Shown here piece after piece: positions 5,557 through 12,608 of a stretch of DNA of 12,608 nt. Position numbers and translations under genes: made by a program. Where the stretch lies: positions 1 to 12,608 of the forward strand of contig CAAGJS010000052.1 of assembly GCA_900770275.1 (NCBI GenBank), written 5' to 3'. Position 1 is the stretch's first letter, and each line of letters starts with the position of its first letter. The stretch comes from Erysipelotrichaceae bacterium. Its GTDB lineage: Bacteria; Bacillota_I; Bacilli_A; Erysipelotrichales; Erysipelotrichaceae. The notes beneath the pieces are model-generated. The model saw only the letters and a list, made by a program, of their open reading frames with translations, did not search any database and had not been told where the DNA came from.

Positions 5557-5599
5557 AATAAAAGCAGGTTTACCAGGGATTTCCCCAGCAAAGCCTGCT
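5557..5599 (-). terminator. Intrinsic terminator at the end of the liv operon
   Basis: On the minus strand AGCAGG (5599-5594) pairs with CCTGCT (5568-5563), with inner pairing TTT/AAA and GGG/CCC, followed by TTTTATT. It lies about 23 nt after the stop codon of the CBS-ACT gene and marks the end of the livKHMGF-CBS operon. Confidence 0.7.
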
Positions 5600-5621
5600 C
5601 TCATTTTGTTTCTCTGCTTTC

Positions 5622-6305
5622 TCAATGAACCGGATAACGCTGCGTCGTACCATCCTTCTTGATCTGAAGAATATCTACGAGTTCGAATCCTGCGTCTTCC
5701 AGAACCTTCTGCATCTTTTCAACGGATACTTCACCGGTCGCCTTGATGACACATTCAACGCCACGCTCCTCGTTGTGGTAGACACCGATACTTTCGAGGT
5801 TGGCATCCTCATCCGCAAACAGCTTGCAGATCTTGGCAAACTCACCCGGCTTATCCTCAACCTTGATCACGAAACGGGTACCCTGAATCGTATAGCCCAT
5901 CAGCTCAACAAAGGCCTTGAAGATATCCTTTTCCGTAATAATGCCGACAACCTTGTTGTCCTTATCAACGACCGGAAGCGCCGAGATCTCATTGTTCTCC
6001 ATCCGCAGAGCCGCCTCTTCGAGGAACTCATCCGGACCGATCGAGACAACGTTGGTGATCATGATGTCCGAAACCTTCGTACGGTTCAGAAGATAGTTCA
6101 GCTCATAGATCGAAAGCGACGTGTTGCGCGCACCTGATGTTTCCTCAACAAGTCCGCCCGTCACAAGACCGATCAGCTTCCCGTCTCCGTCCACAACCGG
6201 AAGACGATGGAACTTGCCCTGTCCCATGATTTCCGTCGCACGCGACAGTGAGACATCGCCCGTCACAGTGACCGGGTTTTTCGTCATATGGTCCTTAATA
6301 TACAT
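5622..6305 (-). CDS. CBS-CBS-ACT domain protein (AcuB-like), last gene of the liv operon
   Basis: This 227-residue soluble protein has a CBS pair at about 1-55 (MTKNPVTVTGDVSLSRA, FHRLPVVDGDGKLIGLVT) and 78-133 (VSDIMITNVVSIGPDEFLEEA, ISALPVVDKDNKVVGIITEKDI), then an ACT domain at about 143-213 (TRFVIKVEDKPGEFAKICKLFAD and a second strand-helix half). CBS pairs commonly bind adenine nucleotides, and ACT domains commonly bind amino acids. The ribosome binding site GGAGG lies inside the end of livF, and the gap after livF is 3 nt, so it is certainly cotranscribed and probably coupled. Inference: a sensor that tells the cell, or the transporter ATPases, about branched-chain amino acid and energy state. 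No catalytic domain is present. AcuB names are used for this architecture, but a role in acetoin use is not supported here. Confidence 0.88.
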   Translation of the reverse strand: MYIKDHMTKNPVTVTGDVSLSRATEIMGQGKFHRLPVVDGDGKLIGLVTGGLVEETSGARNTSLSIYELNYLLNRTKVSDIMITNVVSIGPDEFLEEAALRMENNEISALPVVDKDNKVVGIITEKDIFKAFVELMGYTIQGTRFVIKVEDKPGEFAKICKLFADEDANLESIGVYHNEERGVECVIKATGEVSVEKMQKVLEDAGFELVDILQIKKDGTTQRYPVH

Positions 6306-6308
6306 ACA

Positions 6309-7016
6309 TTATCCTCCCAGATATGCCTTCTGCACACGCGGATCGGATGCCAGCTGCCCACCGGTTCCCTCCAGCGTGATCTTGCCTGTTTCCAGAACAT
6401 AGGCACGGTCCGCAATCGACAATGCCATGCGCGCATTCTGCTCAACGAGAAGCACCGTAACACCCTTCTCATTGTTGATGGTTTCAATGATATGGAAGAT
6501 TTCCTTCACCAGCAGCGGCGAAAGACCCATCGACGGCTCATCGAGCAGAAGTATTTTCGGTGACGACATCAGCGCCCGCCCCATCGCGAGCATCTGCTGC
6601 TCACCGCCCGAAAGCGTACCTGCCGCCTGCGTCGAACGTTCCTTCAGACGCGGAAACAGATCAAAGACCATCTCCTCATCCTTCTGAATCCCATCCGTAT
6701 CCTTACGATGGAAGGCACCCAGCAGAAGATTCTCATGAACCGTCTGCTCCGCAAACACACGTCTTCCTTCCGGAACCTGTGCAAGTCCCAGAGAAACAAT
6801 CTTGTCCGGCGCAATCTTTACCAGATCCTTATCATCCAGAAGAATGGATCCCCCCGCCGGCTTCAGAAGCCCCGAAATCGCATGCATCGTCGTCGTCTTA
6901 CCGGCACCATTGGCACCGATCAGCGTAACGATTTCCCCATCGTCAACGTGGAAGGAGATGCCCTTAACAGCTTCAATCATGCCGTAGCGAACAACCAGAT
7001 TCTCTACCTTCAGCAT
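6309..7016 (-). CDS. livF: Branched-chain amino acid ABC transporter ATP-binding protein LivF
   Basis: One of two ATPases that power the LivKHMGF importer at the inner face of the membrane. It has 235 residues, typical for LivF. Walker A GANGAGKT is at 34-41, the Q-loop region lies near 79-90 (AQVPEGRRVF, a typical LivF segment), the signature LSGGEQQ at 135-141, and Walker B ILLLDEPS at 155-162. The switch position reads LLVEQNA, with Gln in place of the H-loop His, as is usual for LivF but not LivG. The protein ends KAYLGG, as is common in this family. The start has a GGAAGGGAG ribosome binding site in the 15-nt gap after livG. Confidence 0.96.
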   Translation of the reverse strand: MLKVENLVVRYGMIEAVKGISFHVDDGEIVTLIGANGAGKTTTMHAISGLLKPAGGSILLDDKDLVKIAPDKIVSLGLAQVPEGRRVFAEQTVHENLLLGAFHRKDTDGIQKDEEMVFDLFPRLKERSTQAAGTLSGGEQQMLAMGRALMSSPKILLLDEPSMGLSPLLVKEIFHIIETINNEKGVTVLLVEQNARMALSIADRAYVLETGKITLEGTGGQLASDPRVQKAYLGG

Positions 7017-7031
7017 TTCTCTCTCCCTTCC

Positions 7032-7808
7032 TTAATCGCCAAGATACGCCTTGATGACGTCCGGATTATTCTGAATATCGGCCGGCGTACCCTGCGCCAG
7101 ACGCATACCGAAGTTCAGCACCGTAATCTTCTCACAGATTCCCATGACCAGTTTCATATCATGCTCAATCAGAAGGATCGCAATATGGAAATGATCACGC
7201 ACCTCACGGATCATCGACATCAGCTCTTCCGTCTCCTGCGGGTTCATGCCGGCTGCCGGCTCATCCAGCAGAAGAAGCTTCGGCTCCGTAGCCATGGCAC
7301 GCGCAATCTCAAGCCTCCGCTGCATGCCATACGGCAGGTTGCCAGCTTCACGATCCGCCGCATCATCGAGATCAAAGATCTCCAGCAGCTCCATCGCCCT
7401 TTCATCCAGCAGATGTTCCTCATTGCGGAACTTACCCGTACGGAACACGGAATCAAACATCGAATACGAAATATGATTGTGCATACCCGACTTAACATTA
7501 TCGAGAACCGTCATATTCGAAAACAGACGAATGTTCTGGAACGTACGCGCAATGCCCGCCTTCGAAACATCGACCGGCGTCATATCCTTCGTATCCACAC
7601 CGTTCAATAAGATTGTACCGCGCGAAGGCTGATACACCTTCGTCAACATGTTGAAGACCGTCGTCTTGCCTGCACCGTTCGGACCAATGAGACCATCGAT
7701 CTCATTGGGATAGATCGTCATATCCAGATTGTTGACAGCCGTCAGGCCGCCGAAATCAATACCGAGATTCTTCACTTCCAGAACCGGCTTCACAGCTTCA
7801 TTCGACAT
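7032..7808 (-). CDS. livG: Branched-chain amino acid ABC transporter ATP-binding protein LivG
   Basis: The partner ATPase of LivF, 258 residues. Walker A GPNGAGKT is at 42-49, RTFQNIRLF (88-96) forms the Q-loop region typical of LivG, the signature is LPYGMQRR (158-165, the usual LivG variant of LSGGQ), Walker B LLLLDEPAAGMNP is at 178-190, and the H-loop His is 216 in LLIEHDM. The start codon overlaps the end of livM by 11 nt, and the ribosome binding site AGGAGG lies within livM, so translation is coupled. The order livM-livG-livF is the usual one. Confidence 0.96.
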   Translation of the reverse strand: MSNEAVKPVLEVKNLGIDFGGLTAVNNLDMTIYPNEIDGLIGPNGAGKTTVFNMLTKVYQPSRGTILLNGVDTKDMTPVDVSKAGIARTFQNIRLFSNMTVLDNVKSGMHNHISYSMFDSVFRTGKFRNEEHLLDERAMELLEIFDLDDAADREAGNLPYGMQRRLEIARAMATEPKLLLLDEPAAGMNPQETEELMSMIREVRDHFHIAILLIEHDMKLVMGICEKITVLNFGMRLAQGTPADIQNNPDVIKAYLGD

Positions 7809-8862
7809 GTTCCGCCTCCTTTCTGGAACGCTTCAAAGATCCCAGCTTCTCCTTGAGAACCGGATTGTTCGAAACAATCATGATCACGATCAGTACAATC
7901 GCATAGATCAACATACGATAGGTCGACAGGAAACGCAGCGCCTCCGGCAGAACGACCAGCAGAGTCGTCGCAATGATCGTACCCGTCATATTGCCCAGGC
8001 CGCCAAGCACCACATACACAAGAATCAGAATCGACAGGTTGAAGTCAAACTTGCTCGCCGCAAAGGACGAATAGTTCAGCGCATAGAGAGCCCCAGCCGC
8101 ACCAGCCAGCGCCGCCGAAATAACAAATGCCAGCGTCTTTGTCTTAGCAACAGGGATGCCGATCGTCTCCGCCGCAATACGGTTATCGCGGCATGCCTCA
8201 ATGGCACGGCCGCTCTTACTGTAGATCAGGTTATAGATGACAAGCAGCGCAATCAGAATCAGAATAAAGCCCGCCGTAAAGTTGGCAACCGTCTTAACAC
8301 CGGTCGCACCCATCGGGCCGCTGATCAGCATCTTGCCGCCATCGCCCAGCTGCACCGTATTCGTAATGAACGAGAAATGAAGACCGCTTCCATCCACACC
8401 GAGATACATATTGTTCAATAACGACACAATGATCTGGTTGAACGCCAGCGTCACAATCGCAAGATAGTCACCTTCCAGTTTCAGCACCGGCACCGAAATC
8501 AGCCAGCCAATTACTGCCGCAACGATCGTTCCCGCAAGAATTGCCAGAACAAGCGTCAGCGCAGCGTTGGCCTGACCGCCAAGATTCATACATCCGGAAA
8601 CGATGACAGCCGTAAAGGCACCGATCGACATAAAACCTGCCTGACCAAGGTTCAGCTCACCCGAAATACCAACATTCAGATTCAGTCCCAGCGCCGCCAC
8701 AATATAGCAGCACACCGGAACCAGAAGACTCGAATACTTTCGACCAAGCGCACCTGAAGCAGAAAGAATCGTCAGAATCACAAACAGAACAATGACCAGC
8801 GCAAAGGAAACCGTACGATTGCGCTTCTTCCCGGAGAAAAGGTCCTTGAAATTGAATTTCAT
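7798..8862 (-). CDS. livM: Branched-chain amino acid ABC transporter permease LivM
   Basis: The second membrane subunit of the importer, 354 residues from the chosen start. The family motif LNLNVGISGELNLGQAGFMSIGAFTA lies at about 60-85, and the cytosolic coupling loop SGRAIEACRDNRIAAETIGI at about 217-236. Many hydrophobic helices surround these. An upstream ATG at 8913 would add 17 residues, but these are polar, overlap the end of livH and have no ribosome binding site. The ATG at 8862 has AGGAGG 8 nt before it, so 8862 is chosen. That ribosome binding site overlaps the livH stop codon; the gap between livH and livM is 13 nt. Confidence 0.94.
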   Translation of the reverse strand: MKFNFKDLFSGKKRNRTVSFALVIVLFVILTILSASGALGRKYSSLLVPVCCYIVAALGLNLNVGISGELNLGQAGFMSIGAFTAVIVSGCMNLGGQANAALTLVLAILAGTIVAAVIGWLISVPVLKLEGDYLAIVTLAFNQIIVSLLNNMYLGVDGSGLHFSFITNTVQLGDGGKMLISGPMGATGVKTVANFTAGFILILIALLVIYNLIYSKSGRAIEACRDNRIAAETIGIPVAKTKTLAFVISAALAGAAGALYALNYSSFAASKFDFNLSILILVYVVLGGLGNMTGTIIATTLLVVLPEALRFLSTYRMLIYAIVLIVIMIVSNNPVLKEKLGSLKRSRKEAEHVE

Positions 8863-8875
8863 CCCATCTTCCTCC

Positions 8876-9754
8876 TTACACCTTGATCCGCTTCTTCTTG
8901 CCAAGTAATCCATTCGGCTTCAGAAGCAGAATGACAATCAACACCCCGAACACGATCGCATCCGAAAGCTGCTGCGAAATGTATGCCTTCGAAAGGTTTT
9001 CAATGACGCCCAGCAGAAGGCCGCCGACGAAGGCACCCGGAATCGATCCAATACCGCCAAGGACCGCAGCCGTAAATGCCTTGATGCCCGGCATCGATCC
9101 CATGGTCGGAGAAATTGAAGGATACGTCGAAGCTAACAGCACCGCCGCAACACCGGCAAGCGCCGAACCGATCGCAAACGTCAGCGAAATGATGTGATCC
9201 GTATTGATGCCCATCAACGTCGCAGCCCCGCGATCCTCGGCAACGGCACGCATCGCACGACCCGTCTTGGTCCGGTTAATGAACATCGTCAGCACCAGCA
9301 TGATCGCGATACATACACAGATGGTTATGAGGCTGACCCACGTAATGGATACGCCCCCGAGATTCAGGCCCCCCTCCTTGATGAACGCAGCCGGGAAGAA
9401 CTTGGAATCAGCGCCCCACAGAATCTGCGCCGCATTCTCCAGAAAATAAGAAACACCGATCGCCGTAATCAGAACCGCCAGACTCGGCGCCTGACGCAGC
9501 GGACGATAGGCAAGAAACTCAATGACGACGCCCAGCACCATGCACAGCACAACGGCAAGAAACGTCGATACGCCGGATGACTGTGAGAACGTCGTAGCCG
9601 CGAAAAAGGCGACATAGGCGCCAACCATGATGATGTCGCCATGCGCAAAGTTCAGCATACGAGCGATGCCGTATACCATGGAGTATCCCAGCGCAATCAG
9701 AGCGTATACACTTCCAAGGCTCAGCCCACTAATGAGATATGTCAGAAAGGTCAT
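8876..9754 (-). CDS. livH: Branched-chain amino acid ABC transporter permease LivH
   Basis: The first membrane subunit of the importer, 292 residues, the usual length. The N-terminal signature GLSLGSVYALIALGYSMVYGIARMLNFAHGDIIMVGAY spans about 10-47, and the coupling loop RAMRAVAEDRGAATLMGIN lies at 166-184. The segment AVLGGIGSIPGAFVGGLLLGVIE near the C-terminus is also typical. The ribosome binding site AGGAGG is 6 nt before the ATG. Two stem-loops separate livH from livK. Confidence 0.95.
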   Translation of the reverse strand: MTFLTYLISGLSLGSVYALIALGYSMVYGIARMLNFAHGDIIMVGAYVAFFAATTFSQSSGVSTFLAVVLCMVLGVVIEFLAYRPLRQAPSLAVLITAIGVSYFLENAAQILWGADSKFFPAAFIKEGGLNLGGVSITWVSLITICVCIAIMLVLTMFINRTKTGRAMRAVAEDRGAATLMGINTDHIISLTFAIGSALAGVAAVLLASTYPSISPTMGSMPGIKAFTAAVLGGIGSIPGAFVGGLLLGVIENLSKAYISQQLSDAIVFGVLIVILLLKPNGLLGKKKRIKV

Positions 9755-9777
9755 TTCGTACCTCCTTCCCCCTTCCG

Positions 9778-9800
9778 TGCATTACCCGTATTGTAATGCA
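9778..9800 (-). repeat. 8-bp perfect stem-loop just before the livH ribosome binding site
   Basis: TGCATTAC and GTAATGCA are separated by 7 nt. The end of the stem is about 13 nt from the AGGAGG of livH. It is not followed by a T run, so it is more likely an mRNA-stabilising or translation-tuning structure than a terminator. Confidence 0.55.
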
Positions 9801-9802
9801 GA

Positions 9803-9839
9803 AGAAGGGCTCTCAGCCAAAGTGCTGAAAAGCCCTTCT
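9803..9839 (-). terminator. Long stem-loop after livK, weak terminator or processing/stability element
   Basis: On the minus strand AGAAGGGCT and AGCCCTTCT form a 9-bp perfect stem, extended by an inner TTTCAGC/GCTGAGA helix. The downstream sequence TTCTGCATT is only mildly T-rich. Structures at this place usually allow much more binding protein than membrane subunits to be made, by partial termination or by protecting livK mRNA. Confidence 0.6.
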
Positions 9840-9863
9840 GTAATAAACTGAGAATCTGTGTAC

Positions 9864-11087
9864 TTACTCTGCGCTCACGTAGGAACCGTTCTGAATCACA
9901 ATAGCACGCGGACCCTTGGAGACTTCACCGTTAGCGTTCCATGTAATGTCACCCGTACCGGTGATGCCCTGGAACTTCATCGATGTGAACTGAGAAACCA
10001 GTGCCGAGCAGATTGTTGCATTGTCATCATCAGCCGTTACGCCGGATGCTTCGAGAGCCTGTGCAATTGCATAGACAGCGTCGTATGCATCAGCTGCGAA
10101 CTGGTTCGGAACATCGCCATACTTGTCTTCATAAGCCTTGACGAATGCCTGCGTCTTTTCATCGGTGGAATCGGCAGAGAACGGTGTAAGCATATACAGC
10201 CCTTCTGCCAGAGACGTATCGAAGTTCTCCTGCGACAGGATACCATCCATACCATCGCATCCGAAGAAGGTCGGCGTATAGCCTGCGGTCTTCGCAGCCT
10301 GCAGAATCAGAGATGCCGGCTGATAGTAGATCGGAAGGAAGACGATATCAGCGCCAGCAGCCTGTGCCTGCTGTACCTGAACCGAGAAGTCCGTAGCGCC
10401 TTCCGTGAAGGTACCCGTATAAACTACCTCAAGTCCATCCTTGGCAGCCTGATCAACGAATGTGTTGTAGATGCCGGTGGAGTAGTTATCATCGTTACGA
10501 TAGATGATCGCAACCTTACTGCCAAGATCCGGATGCTCACTCAGATAGTCAGCGGAAGCGACGCCCTGGTTCGGATCCGTGAAGCACATCTGGAACACGT
10601 TGCCATAAGCATTGCCATCCGTATCATAGATGACTGCAGTCGAAGATCCGGACGGCGTAATTGCGAAGGTCTGATCTTCCTTGTAAAGCGGCGAAACAGT
10701 CTGGCCTGCACCGGAAGTTGTCGTAGCCAGCGACACCTGCATGCCCCAGTCTGCCAGCGTATTGTACGCGTTAACAGCTGCTTCGCTATCAGCCTGGTCA
10801 TCTTCAAACTTGAACTCAAACTGTACCGCACCGCCCTTGGCGTTGATCTCATCAACAGCGATCTGTGCCGCATTCATAACGGCCGTTCCGTATACAGCCG
10901 CATCTCCGGAAATAGGACCGGAGCCGCCAAGCTTGAACTTCTTGACATCGGACGAAGCCGCCGCTGCCGTAGAGCCACTGTCAGATGCTGAGCTTGAGGA
11001 AGCCGGGGTTGTCGAGCTTCCGGAACCGCATGCCGCCAGTGCCATGCACATAGCGACAGCCATACCCCCTTTAACTACGTTCTTCAT
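9864..11087 (-). CDS. livK: Branched-chain amino acid ABC transporter substrate-binding lipoprotein LivK
   Basis: The extracellular, lipid-anchored binding protein of the importer, 407 residues from the chosen start. The signal peptide MKNVVKGGMAVAMCMALAAC has a lipobox LAAC with the acylated Cys at 20, followed by a Ser/Thr/Ala-rich linker to about 47. The type 1 periplasmic-binding fold begins KKFKLGGSGPISGDAAVYG (49-67), followed by AAQIAVDEINAKGG, a standard LivK segment. A more upstream ATG at 11165 is in frame but would overlap the promoter -10 box, add a polar 26-residue extension ahead of the signal peptide and lack a ribosome binding site. The ATG at 11087 has AGGAGGG 5 nt upstream. 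First gene of livKHMGF-CBS. LivK relatives bind Leu/Ile/Val but also other amino acids, amides or urea, so the exact ligand is open. Confidence 0.94.
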   Translation of the reverse strand: MKNVVKGGMAVAMCMALAACGSGSSTTPASSSSASDSGSTAAAASSDVKKFKLGGSGPISGDAAVYGTAVMNAAQIAVDEINAKGGAVQFEFKFEDDQADSEAAVNAYNTLADWGMQVSLATTTSGAGQTVSPLYKEDQTFAITPSGSSTAVIYDTDGNAYGNVFQMCFTDPNQGVASADYLSEHPDLGSKVAIIYRNDDNYSTGIYNTFVDQAAKDGLEVVYTGTFTEGATDFSVQVQQAQAAGADIVFLPIYYQPASLILQAAKTAGYTPTFFGCDGMDGILSQENFDTSLAEGLYMLTPFSADSTDEKTQAFVKAYEDKYGDVPNQFAADAYDAVYAIAQALEASGVTADDDNATICSALVSQFTSMKFQGITGTGDITWNANGEVSKGPRAIVIQNGSYVSAE

Positions 11088-11124
11088 TTTTTCCCTCCTG
11101 CTGGTTTTTAGTGAAGATATGCCT

Positions 11125-11152
11125 ATTATACGGTGCCGGTTTTTTGTTTCAA
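11125..11152 (-). promoter_or_regulatory. Promoter of the liv operon
   Basis: The -10 box is a perfect TATAAT (11130-11125) and the -35 box TTGAAA (11152-11147), spacing 16 bp. Transcription should start near 11118, about 30 nt before the livK ATG, with the AGGAGGG ribosome binding site in this short leader. Confidence 0.75.
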
Positions 11153-11165
11153 GCTGTTTTTTCAA

Positions 11166-11180
11166 AGTTCCATGAAAATT
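11166..11180 (-). promoter_or_regulatory. CodY-like half-conserved box upstream of the liv promoter
   Basis: The minus strand reads AATTTTCATGGAACT, matching 11 of 15 positions of the CodY consensus AATTTTCWGAAAATT, with the left half perfect. It ends 13 bp before the -35 box. CodY senses branched-chain amino acids in many Firmicutes, so the location fits, but the right half is poor and the AT-rich background makes chance matches likely. Confidence 0.25.
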
Positions 11181-11209
11181 TTTGAAACATAAACGAATTA
11201 TTTCATTTG

Positions 11210-11869
11210 TTACATTTCACTCAGCAAACTAAGTCCGATTGCAATCATCCACACATAAGCCAGCGTTTTCGGCATCATCAGTGCCCCGACCGCAGGATGT
11301 TTCTTGGCAAAGAGCGTCACCGGCAGATAGCAGCCGAAGCTGATCGCGATCGCAATCGCCATATGTGCGCCATACGCAGTACCGGCCGACAGTTCCAGAA
11401 CAATCATCGCAATCCCGACGATCGCAAAGGGAATATTGCGATACAGTGACCAGCGCGCACTGCCTTCATAGTGAAACCAGTTGTTCTGCGGAAAGAGGCA
11501 GAGAATAATCCGAAGGATGCCAAAGCCGAATACAAGTACTCCAAAAACAGCAGAAGGTGACCCATACAGCATCCCGTAGATTGCATACAGCAGAAAGTAG
11601 AACACCGTCATCGTCACCGAAGATACGGCAAGTCCAAGTCCGAGCTTCCACTCAGTACGTTCATTTTCGCCCTTCAAATAACGTTCCACGCGGGGGACGA
11701 GATGAAATGCGTCGCCCGCCCCTAGCAGCAGGGCCAGAATCCCGTACAGGATCAACACTGGCCTGCCCTGCGCTTTAGCAAAAAAGATAATCCCAGCAAT
11801 CAAATCAAAGGCAAGATATGTAATGTCAAATACCGGTTCGATGATATTCATTGGTGATTTTTTCTTCAT
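11210..11869 (-). CDS. Multi-pass membrane protein of unknown family
   Basis: I do not recognise this protein. From the chosen start it has 219 residues with about six or seven hydrophobic segments: about 14-31, 37-53, 80-100, 103-122, 144-165, 168-188 and 200-216. Charged loops include HLVPRVERYLKGENERTEW (about 56-74) and NNWFHYEGSARWSLYRN. The ATG at 11869 begins MKKKSPMNIIEP and has AAGGGG 7 nt upstream. A longer in-frame reading from 11983 would run through a strong terminator hairpin and lacks a ribosome binding site, so it was not used. It ends 45 nt before the liv -35 region's predicted upstream edge and has no clear terminator of its own, apart from AT-rich stem-loops. A transporter or sensor role cannot be assigned. 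Confidence 0.75.
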   Translation of the reverse strand: MKKKSPMNIIEPVFDITYLAFDLIAGIIFFAKAQGRPVLILYGILALLLGAGDAFHLVPRVERYLKGENERTEWKLGLGLAVSSVTMTVFYFLLYAIYGMLYGSPSAVFGVLVFGFGILRIILCLFPQNNWFHYEGSARWSLYRNIPFAIVGIAMIVLELSAGTAYGAHMAIAIAISFGCYLPVTLFAKKHPAVGALMMPKTLAYVWMIAIGLSLLSEM

Positions 11870-11900
11870 AGGTTTTCCCCTTCCCTCCCCAAGCACGCAA

Positions 11901-11935
11901 ATAAAAAGAACCGCCTGGGATGTGAGTGCGGTTCT
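11901..11935 (-). terminator. Strong intrinsic terminator before the membrane protein gene
   Basis: AGAACCGC and GCGGTTCT form an 8-bp perfect stem with a 13-nt loop, followed by TTTTATTT on the minus strand. It may end the transcript of the M20 peptidase gene (stop about 110 nt upstream), or act as an attenuator for the membrane protein gene, because a promoter-like site lies between the two. Confidence 0.75.
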
Positions 11936-11978
11936 CTTAAGAAAAAATACGTCTGCACACGATCCGATGTGCTCCATC

Positions 11979-12008
11979 ATCATAACCCAGCGGGCAGATA
12001 AAACACAA
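11979..12008 (-). promoter_or_regulatory. Possible promoter upstream of the terminator and membrane protein gene
   Basis: A -10 box TATGAT (11984-11979, 5/6) lies 18 bp after a weak -35 TTGTGT (12008-12003). Transcription would begin near 11972, at a short hairpin (GCACA with TGTGC, 11955-11972), and pass through the terminator at 11901-11935 before the gene. Confidence 0.3.
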
Positions 12009-12044
12009 TGAAATCGAAGTGAAAAAACTATTCCTAATTATTGA

Positions 12045-12608
12045 TTAAATCAGTGAGGCAAACATTTGGACAGCGCGTTCCAGCAGATGATCGTTAAAAT
12101 CATACGTCTCTGAGTGGAGGACGGGCCACGTTTCGCCATTGCCGAGATAGAACATCGCGCCGGGGCACTGGTGAAGATAGCAGCCGAAATCTTCGGAGGC
12201 GCGCCAAAGTTCCGGCATAGGAATCGTTGAATAGCCATTCTGCTTTGCGGCAGAAATGACCCGGTTCAGACAGGTTTCATCGTTTCTGGTCTCCGGAAAG
12301 AGATCAGAGATGGAAACAGACAGCTTCAGATGCTGCGCGGACGCAAGCCTCTGCGCCTGGCTGCAGAGAGCCTCCTTCAGACGGTTCATCTCTTCTTCTG
12401 CTTCTGCCCTCAGAGTGACTGAGAGTGAGCCGCTTCCGGCCGAGATGCCGAAGTTTCTGCTGCCAACTTCGATCTGCACAACGGTAGCGAGCAGCAGTCC
12501 TCTGCTCTGATCGCGGCATGCTTCTTTCAGAAACAATACGAGGCGTGCAATTGTTTCGGAGGGATTGATCCCCTGTTCAGGATCTGATGCATGGCTCTTC
12601 TTTCCGGC
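12045..12608 (-). CDS. M20-family metallopeptidase/amidohydrolase (partial, N-terminus beyond right edge)
   Basis: The C-terminal 187 residues of a zinc- or manganese-type M20 amidohydrolase (the group of hippurate hydrolase, IAA-amino acid hydrolase and related aminoacylases). The frame is open to the window edge. The part begins at the conserved segment GKKSHASDPEQGINPSE at the edge, the dimerisation or lid domain with its conserved His. The C-terminal catalytic part has WRASEDFGCYL (with the conserved Glu of EDF) and PVLHSETYDFNDHLLERAVQMF, whose His is the expected last metal ligand. The N-terminal metal-binding HxD and EE motifs lie outside the window. No key residue of the visible part seems missing. 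The likely role is hydrolysis of N-acyl amino acids or small peptides; the substrate is unknown. Confidence 0.9.
   Translation of the reverse strand, partial: AGKKSHASDPEQGINPSETIARLVLFLKEACRDQSRGLLLATVVQIEVGSRNFGISAGSGSLSVTLRAEAEEEMNRLKEALCSQAQRLASAQHLKLSVSISDLFPETRNDETCLNRVISAAKQNGYSTIPMPELWRASEDFGCYLHQCPGAMFYLGNGETWPVLHSETYDFNDHLLERAVQMFASLI

Noticed and set aside
6708..8421. Long plus-strand open frames opposite livF, livG and livM
   Set aside because: Antisense shadows rich in Arg, His and Gln that arise from codon bias of the liv genes; no ribosome binding sites and no domains.
8863..8913. Upstream start for livM adding 17 residues
   Set aside because: The extension overlaps livH, lacks a ribosome binding site and is polar, while the internal ATG at 8862 has a full AGGAGG.
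9858..10991. Long open frame on the plus strand (377 codons) opposite livK
   Set aside because: It is fully antisense to livK, has no ribosome binding site, shows no recognisable domain and is Cys/Arg/Ile-rich as expected for a shadow frame.
11088..11165. Upstream start for livK adding 26 residues
   Set aside because: It would begin upstream of the -10 box of the operon promoter and put a polar segment in front of the lipoprotein signal peptide.

Overview
The window looks like a chromosomal segment of a low-to-mid GC Bacillota (Firmicute), probably a gut Erysipelotrichia or Clostridia lineage. The reasons are strong AGGAGG ribosome binding sites, sigma-A type promoters, a lipoprotein solute-binding protein with a Ser/Ala-rich linker, hairpin-plus-U-run terminators, and an ECF-type metal importer whose CbiM starts MHIPENYLSP. 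The species cannot be named from this sequence. Every convincing gene is on the minus strand, so transcription runs from right to left. No tRNA, rRNA, CRISPR array, transposase or phage gene was seen.

Right to left: (1) The C-terminal half of an M20-family metallo-amidohydrolase, cut by the window edge. (2) A gene for an unrecognised multi-pass membrane protein, preceded by a promoter-like site and a strong terminator. (3) A complete branched-chain amino acid ABC transporter operon, livK-livH-livM-livG-livF, ending in a CBS-CBS-ACT protein and a terminator. LivK captures the substrate outside the cell, LivH and LivM form the channel, LivG and LivF hydrolyse ATP, and the CBS-ACT protein is a plausible nucleotide or amino acid sensor. 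A perfect -10 box lies upstream of livK, and two stem-loops separate livK from livH. (4) A DUF4143-type AAA ATPase preceded by two 41-bp near-identical imperfect palindromes that flank a candidate promoter. (5) A small membrane protein of unknown function, a TVP38/TMEM64 membrane protein, and a LOG-family phosphoribohydrolase; a terminator lies before the last.

(6) A 580-base gene-free stretch (1652-2231) upstream of a cobalt/nickel ECF importer operon (cbiM with a fused C-terminal PDGLE/CbiN-like part, then cbiQ, cut by the left edge; an ATPase gene probably follows outside). This is the most interesting part. It appears to hold a compact structured RNA of about 95 nt with its own promoter and terminator-like end. 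After that comes a separate hairpin-rich leader that ends in an intrinsic terminator just before the cbiM ribosome binding site. No B12 box or other riboswitch core that I know by eye was found, so the class of this leader is open.

Most of the coding content is ordinary. The points worth a second look are the cbiM leader and upstream RNA, a terminator-like hairpin inside the start of cbiQ, the paired 41-bp palindromes before the ATPase gene, and the CBS-ACT gene in the liv operon.
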